This document shows, in pieces, positions 57,310 to 64,000 of a stretch of DNA of 64,000 nt (within the stretch, counting starts at the first letter, position 1; each line of letters begins with the position of its first letter). The notes under the pieces are model-generated. The model was not told the origin of the DNA. It was given only the letters and a program-made list of their open reading frames with translations, and did not search any database. Position numbers and translations under genes: made by a program. The DNA is from Antedon mediterranea (taxonomy: Eukaryota > Echinodermata > Crinoidea > Comatulida > Antedonidae), in contig NC_092676.1 of the NCBI RefSeq assembly GCF_964355755.1, positions 18,520,288-18,584,287 of the forward strand, given 5' to 3'.

Positions 57310-57520
57310 AACATAATTCAATTCAATTCAATTTATTTTTATTTCGGAAATATCATCCATATTAATAAACTTATAAACAGAAAAAGAAAAATCGTAAACT
57401 CTAAATATAAGTATATAGAATGCTTCTCCATCTACAATGCATTTTGGAGTTATAGAGCATATGTTTGCAAACACAAGCAACAAGGATTTTACAACATACG
57501 TCACATGCACTCATTAAAGG
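57310..57520 (-). mobile_element. LINE 3' tail ending in (AATTG)n, minus strand
   Basis: On the minus strand the tail reads gatatttccgaaataaaaat followed by aattgaattgaattgaatt. It shares ttccgaaataaa with the tail at 36744-36888. Confidence 0.55.
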
Positions 57521-58089
57521 AATAATAATATTAAATAGGGGTATCCCGAAGGAGGAGTACTACTCTACTACTAGCATCATACAGGTGGATGGTACCTAAT
57601 AAAGTGGGAGGGTTTGAAGATTTAGATATACAAAATTATATAGTAATGTACTTTAATTATTAGAGTGAGGTAAAACAAAATAGCAATGTTAATAATAATG
57701 AATCAGTCTGAATTTTGCAACATATTGATATTATTACCTATTTACTTACAAAAGAGAGAAAACTGTTGCTATAGAAACTTATGTCCTAGTGTCAATTAGT
57801 TCATAGTAAACAATTTTTTTCAGACAATACATTATTGAAATGTAACTAGTGTATGTAGTAGCTGTTTATAGGTTTTCAATCTTTACAGATAATACCTAAA
57901 TTGAAAATATTGTCTAAATAAAGTCTTATTTTATAGTATATAGATAATAATGAATGTTTATGAGTGCGATGGTACAAATAATTTCATGATTTGAAAATAT
58001 ATACAATTTTCATCTTTCACTGAATGAAATTCTTTGTTTCATTGCACAAATATAAAATATTCATTATTTGTTTCAAGACACTTACTTAG

Positions 58090-58230
58090 CCAGAGGTCAG
58101 GCCCAAACCAGTCGAAAAGGCAGCGCTCCAGTTTTGGACGCGAAGTAAAACAATTATTACGACGCACACTACTAATCAAACATGATAGTCTAGATCAGCT
58201 TCTTGTCGCGCGTGTGGTTGCTCTCTTTGT
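58090..58230 (+). CDS. Possible internal exon, resembling the start of an ABCG-type transmembrane domain
   Basis: An acceptor (cacttacttag) is followed by 46 codons in phase 2 and a donor-like ctttgt|gtaaca. The peptide is basic, then amphipathic: SGPNQSKRQRSSFGREVKQL, then LRRTLLIKHDSLDQLLVARV and VALFV. The pattern of an Arg-rich stretch, aspartate and rising hydrophobicity is like the segment that leads into TM1 of ABCG half-transporters. GC content is higher than in the surroundings. Identity is not established and neighbouring exons were not found. Confidence 0.3.
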
Positions 58231-58723
58231 GTAACAAAAATAAATGCAAAAAACGAGATTGCAGTACTCGCATATAAAAATAGACAATTTCTATTGCACT
58301 CTCTGATGTCATTAAAAGTGCATTAGAAAATGTTTAATATAGTGACTGAACAATCCTCTAAGCAAGAATCTACTTAGGTGCATTATATTATTAGTATATT
58401 CTTTTACACAATGATATTGTATGGAATAGAGTGCATACTATTGTTAAGAAGTAGGAAATGTTTTGAAAGATGGCGGCAGTGGTTGGCCCATTGAAGTGAA
58501 TGTATAGTACAACCCTGTGAACATTGAATTATATCTGCAATAAATCGTAAAAAATATGTTAGTGTTGCTGTTTACCAAGACTTGTGTGCCAAATTCCCAA
58601 TGTGGTAGTAATGTACATACGGTACATTAGATTGTCATACTTTAAAGATATATAATAAATATACAAAATAACATAAAGCTGAGACTTCTGGCTTACAAGC
58701 TATATAGCGTCATTGTCTATTTT

Positions 58724-59326
58724 ATTATTATTATTATTATATCAAAGGCGCTGGGCATGTTAGTGGTCGAAAAAATGAGTTTTGAGCAATTTTTAAAATA
58801 AGGCAACAGAAGAGCAGTGTTTAATTTGTGGGGGGAGTGAATTCCAGATTGTGGGTGCTGCAAAAGAAAACGATCTATGACCAAAGGTTTTAGTGGCTAT
58901 GCGTGGAACAGAGAGTAAAAAATCATCAGATGATCTAAGAGTCCGTCCAGGAACATAAAAGGTGATTAATTGACGGATGTAAGCAGGTTGGTTGAAAAGA
59001 AGTGCTTTAAAAGTAAGGAGCAAGATTTTAAATTTGATTCGATTGTCAATGGGGAGCCAGTGAAGTTCTTGAAGAACAGGTGAAATGTGAGAGCGAGGGT
59101 TAGTGAACGTAATGATACGAGCAGCCGAATTTTGTAGTCGTTGAAGACGATTAATTTGAAAATTCGGAAGGGCATAGAACAGAGAATTGCAATAATCAAG
59201 ACGAGAGGAGATAAAACCATGAATGATAGAGGATGTGAAACGTATCGAAAGAAAACGTCGAATGTGTGCAATATTGCGAAGATAAAAGTTTACTGATTTA
59301 GTAATATAACTGATGTGTGCTTGCAT
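58724..59326 (-). pseudogene. L2/CR1-like LINE, C-terminal half of ORF2 with 3' tail
   Basis: The minus-strand frame is open for 177 residues and shows the standard end of L2/CR1-type ORF2: SRLDYCNSLFYALP, LQRLQNSAARIIT, LQELHWLPIDNRIKFKILLL and APTIWNSLPPQIK. The frame then breaks near 58793, but the terminal LLKTHFFDH and a microsatellite tail (ATA)n at 58724-58745 are still visible. The copy is 5'-truncated, so the catalytic polymerase core is missing. Confidence 0.93.
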
Positions 59327-61025
59327 TTAGAAGCCCCAGACGTTTTTTTTTTCAAACAAATAAATGAAAATGAAATATAAAATACTGTACCGTAGAAGGA
59401 TGTTTGTTTACCATGTGTGAAAAACTAAGACATTCCCTATGTTGTATTTATTGTATCAGATTGTCCTACTTTATAAAGATCGATAGATGTTAGTATTTGT
59501 GAGATCTTTCGTATGTGTGGTAGGTTATATTGTACATTAGATTGTCATTTATGAAGATAGAAGGTCATGTAGTGTTGTTACCATAAGTTAAAAACTTGTT
59601 AGAAATTCCCGCCGGTAGTTAGTTATTGTAAATTTAATATATTATCACACTTATAGAAGGAAATAACAAAAATGATATAGGTATGTTTATCTGTCATTTA
59701 AAGGCACCTGACAGTTTGAAAGCCTTTAGGGCATAAAGTATTCAATAACAGTGCATTATAGTATTATTATACTAGACTAATATGGGTATTTTAAGAACAT
59801 GATTCTTCTCAAAGAACCATCCCATTATCAAGGCAGATTACAGAGATTAGATTGTACCATTTTTAGTTCCGCTTGTGCCCAATAGACCGATAATAGTCAA
59901 AGCTTTTAGTCATTTGTTGTGTATACTCTAGGATCAAATGGGTTTAACCTGTTAATAATGATTAAACCAATAATAAAGATTCACAAAAGTACACCAAGTC
60001 TATCCTTGATGTTCATATCATGCAGGAATTAGCTGTAATTCCTCTATTTTCATATCAATGATATATCTCGTTTATTACCAGTTCATTGAATTAAATACCG
60101 GTGATCTGACTTACTGTAAAGTTCATTGTTAATACCAAACAATATTTGTGAACATTTTTACACTGCCAGTGAATATGCACAGGCAATGTAAAATACCTGG
60201 GATGTGAAATGTATATGTACCGTAAACGTTTTTCTTAAACAAATTTACCTGGGTTTTATTCAATGTTTTCTTCATACCACCCTACAAAGTCCCCTGAATA
60301 CAGTAGATGTGTATTACACATAGGCTCCTATACATATTCTTTTTTCACATGAATAGGGTTGTCCACCAAAAAGGGGTTTCAGAAAAAGGATTATTTCTAC
60401 TGTAGTTTGTTATTTCGAAGAGGCACAAAAATTCAAACACAACACAGATTTTTTTTTCCCGTCAGTAAAAAAACCGAAATTCATCTTCACTACCATATGT
60501 TTTTGGTTAAAATTATGGGCTTCTGTGTCTCAGAAATAGTAGACCTACTATTGAATCTCACTTAATCATGTGATGCTCTTTCAATCAATTATTAGACGGT
60601 AGATAATATATAGAATTGATATTTTGATATTTCTATCTTCATAAGTAAAACATATACACATTAAATTGGCTGTCATTTCATCCTGTCCTTTCACAATTTC
60701 CCAAAACCTTTACAAATTACATCAGCAAACAAGTCTGGCTGATATTAACGTGATCATCAACTTGCGGATCAATAATTTGTCAAATTGAGCAGCTCATATC
60801 GTCCTCAAATGCGAGTCCATGTGAACTTAATGTGAGGAATATATGCTAAGTTAAAATGGTACATGATGTGATTAATAAACGTCAGATAAATGGTGTAAAT
60901 ATTAATTGGTTATTGATTTACTAATTAGTTGAAGCAATTCAATATTTTCTGAATATACATATTTTTTTTATGATTTAGGGAGTATGTGTAGTCTTTTTAT
61001 TACCCTTTTAACATTTTATGCTCTG
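59327..61025. other. Gene-free stretch
   Basis: AT-rich; no coding signal. A piece near 60285-60380 (caaagtcccctgaatacagt, aataggg) is loosely related to the 'AACAAAGTG' repeat. Confidence 0.5.
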
Positions 61026-61285
61026 TAAGGGCGTTTGGCGCAGTGTAACGTCGGACTACTGATCGTGAGATCGTGGATTCGACACTTTACTTACGTTTGC
61101 CTCTCTCCACACAGGTGTACAAATGGGTACCTGGTAAGATAAAAACACAAATGCGCCAGGCTGCATTATGGGAGTATGTTTCCATATGTGTTTGATCCAG
61201 GGGTAACAAAATGTACAGCGTTTACACAAGGTTACACAACATTATGCGCTTTATAAATTTAAGATATTATTATTATATTAATTAT
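61026..61285 (+). mobile_element. tRNA-derived SINE with a LINE-type tail
   Basis: The head has a box A-like gcgtttggcgcagtgtaacg and a box B-like gatcgtggattcgacac at tRNA spacing. The middle (tgtacaaatgggtacctggt, aatgcgccaggctgcattat) is not tRNA. The end ATGCGCTTTATAAAT followed by (ATT)n is nearly the same as the 3' end of the LINE copies at 11857 and 24543 (GCGCTTTATAAATG and TTATT repeats). Confidence 0.8.
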
Positions 61286-64000
61286 TTTTAATTTTTTTAA
61301 ATAAAACATAAATTACTGTACTAAATATCATTTTTGAGAAACTAATGTTTAATGGTGTTCCTCATATTCCCAACACACTTTTCAAAATGTTTATACAGGA
61401 TTTGTCTTAACATTTTAGGTCAACCTTCCTACAGGCCTGTATGTTGGGTTGTAATATTGAAGGAGTTCTTTTTACTAGAAACCTGCCTGGATGACCCTTG
61501 GTGTATAAATCTTTCCTCTCAATAATAAGTATTGCTGATAAATTGTAGCATGTAGTCAATATTATTTGTATTCTACCCATATAACAGGCATCATGAAAGC
61601 TTTGTTGGTAGAACTTTTAAAGTAAGCCCCTTGAGGGTGTACAGCACAATGTACTAAAGTCAAGCCAAAGGCCTACAGTAGTACCATCTGTTGTGGTAGT
61701 TTATCAATTATACCTGAACATTTTACAGATAGAAAGATATCTCTGTTATACGACATACTTTATCAAATAATTTATAAATTAAATATTTAAAACGTTTATA
61801 TAAATATATACCTTAGAATTACAGGGTTCTTTGTTCAAGTCTATATGGTTACAAATCAAAGTCAGATAAACTTAGTTTTATTTATTTATTATACAATTTA
61901 TAAAAAAAAGCCAATTACATATTGAAAACATGTTTCGTGCCTGCTTACTTAGATAAAAACAACTACATACTCTCTCCCAAAGAGAGGAATAGATTGCGAA
62001 AAGAATAATTTTAACATTACATCATATATCATACCCCTGCCGTATAATTGAATAATCTGTCCAACAGCACCCTCTATACCATAGAATTTCATGGTACTTG
62101 GTTACATTTTTATATGGTTATTTTACGACTCAAAGTCAGACAACTTTTGTTGAACATTGCCTGCCAGAGCTCCAAAATGTTAAAATGTCTGAAAGAAGTA
62201 TCTAAAAGCCTTTGTCATCACAATGTATTTTTGTAGGAATAATCACATGAACTAAAATTCACTAAAAAGAGTTGTCTATGTTTTGTATGTCATGAGACTT
62301 TCTATTGAAATGAGGATAGTTTTATTTCTTGTATTTCATCATTTTTGAAAAGCTACTGTTACGTTCTAATATAAGTTAACTATTCTTTGTGTTAAATTTT
62401 GAATAAGTATCATTTAGTAACCCATCTCTTTTATTAATTTCTTGTTTCAAACAAATATAAAAGTGGTTTTTTAAATTGATGTTTTGTTCAAAGTTGAATA
62501 TTGTGAGATGTGGTTGAGTGCCCATGAAATCTCTCTGTGTTGTATCTGATATATACTGATATATATCTTTCTTTTATCCTTGCACCCTTTGATCCACACT
62601 ATTATCTATGTTTTAAAAAGCTTTGTTGCATATATCTTTTCATCAATATTGACATTTGCGGTTATTTTATTATTTACCCTATAATTCAGAAAAGTCAAGC
62701 TTGTATCAGAATTTACAGTGTTAGAGAATTTCACCTACATGAGAAGCGCAGATTAAGTTTATTTTTGTTTTATATGTAATCAGCCTTTTCTTTTCAATCA
62801 AAAAAATAAATATAGGATGCTTTGGATAAGTATAGGCCTACTGTTTAATGGTGAATTCTGGATTTTGAAATAGGTGGCCAGGCTTAAAAGTAGTCAAACT
62901 TGTTGATATTTTACCTTATACATTATTTAATTTTGTTCCCAGAAATTTAGGGGCCTAGTACTAATGGGTTCCGCACTTGGGTTTGCTAAGTGTATACAGT
63001 TTGTTGGTATTATCAGCAAAGCTGTGTAAAGTGGGTATAATTGGAAAACAACAATTGATGACATCATTAAACTAGAAAATAACACATTACGATCTTCTCG
63101 TCTATAACATATTGAAATATAATTAATTCAAATCAACATTAAAAATATACTGTAACATATGAGCATTTGGAACAAAGGCACTCACATTGTGCAGTCAAGT
63201 CCAAACATAAAATATACAAAAGTATATATTGTACAAAACTAAAAGTTAATATATATAGTTAGTAAGAACAGGAACTATTTTAGGAAAATTAAACGATGGT
63301 ATTAGTATTCATACAGCAGTTGATCACCATTGTGTTCACCACAAAGTATCAATGTGTGACTTGTAAAGAATATGCAATGTCGCCCTCTATTGTGATGGTT
63401 GAAAATAACTTTTTTTATCAACAGAGTTCTGTTTGGCGTCATATATGGTTTAGTCTAGCCTAAATGCGTACATTGTTGCTGTTATGAAGACTTTCTTTTT
63501 TGTTTGTGCATTATGATAAAAACCTTATTTTTATATTTTCCAAAAAAGCCGTTTGAAACTACCTCTTCAATTGGAAAACTGACCATAATATTAAATGGAC
63601 AAATCAATGACCCATTCCATGAAAACTGCCTTTGATATGGTATTTCCCCCACCCATACCAAAATCTAGGCCAATCAGAGAGTTTCCAATATTCACCACGT
63701 GACTAAAAAAAATCATTTAGAACATGCTCTCTAGAAACATATGAGGACATTTATTTGGCATTTTCAGTAAAAATTGTAGAAATAAAGACTAAGATTAAGA
63801 TAATAAAAAAGATAAACTAAATGATGATGACATGATTATGAAAAGAAATCACTAATAAGATTAAGATGATTAAGATGATTAAGATTAAGATGTCTGTCAT
63901 ATGCATTGCACTGATGAGGATGTGTTTTCAGTAAACCGAAGGCCATAAATATATATTACTTGAATGAACGCTTTTTTATTTGCATTAATGTTTGTTATGA
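61286..64000. other. Gene-free stretch to the window end
   Basis: No ORF or exon with recognisable features was found. A short simple repeat built on gattaagat lies at 63790-63892. Confidence 0.5.
63790..63892. repeat. Simple repeat of GATTAA/GATGAT type
   Basis: Runs such as taagattaagata and gattaagatgattaagatga repeat imperfectly over about 100 bp. Confidence 0.75.

Noticed and set aside
61026-61110. Functional tRNA gene
   Set aside because: The A and B boxes are present but the acceptor and anticodon stems do not pair properly, and a long non-tRNA body and LINE-type tail follow.

Overview
This is eukaryotic nuclear DNA from an invertebrate animal. It is AT-rich, its genes are split by short GT-AG introns, and it is full of transposon debris. 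The only confidently named gene encodes a 430-residue ACTL6A/BAF53-type protein that is collinear with the vertebrate protein. The many AGGCCT-centred palindromes, tRNA- and 5S-derived SINE-like elements, L2/CR1-like LINE ends and lineage-type genes suggest a deuterostome, most likely an echinoderm. That placement is an inference.

Layout. 0-4.5 kb: intergenic DNA with decayed non-LTR retrotransposon pieces and a tRNA-type SINE. 4.5-14.0 kb: ACTL6A, plus strand, 13 coding exons, with introns loaded with MITEs, including one whose interior has grown into a 14-unit, 21-bp minisatellite. 15.0-15.3 kb: a MITE with TIRs. 15.4-25.0 kb: three tandem, intact copies (A, B, C) of a six-exon gene for a 353-residue protein. 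Each has an N-terminal MGNNCS myristoylation-type motif, a long acidic stretch and a basic Ser/Phe-containing segment like the effector domain of MARCKS. I do not recognise the family, and this is the best candidate for something undescribed here. Copy C is a patchwork of A-like and B-like sequence. 25-32 kb: gene-poor, with a TTAA-flanked element and a large complex satellite. 32.1-32.6 kb, minus strand: a 194-residue caspase-fold-like protein in which the expected catalytic Cys is Tyr. 33-42 kb: degenerate tandem repeats and TE ends. 42.1-43.1 kb, minus strand: a single-exon rhodopsin-family GPCR with a TATA box. 44-48 kb: a satellite that seems to grow out of a MITE end, then intergenic DNA. 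48.7-64 kb: one probable 5' coding exon, two weaker exon-like segments, a homopyrimidine tract, a 5S-derived repeat, an L2/CR1-like LINE 3' half and a tRNA-derived SINE.

The genes do not form a pathway. ACTL6A is a nuclear housekeeping subunit of chromatin remodellers. The A/B/C array looks like a recent local expansion of a membrane-associated protein. The GPCR and the pseudo-peptidase stand alone. No intact tRNA or rRNA gene and no complete autonomous transposon was seen.
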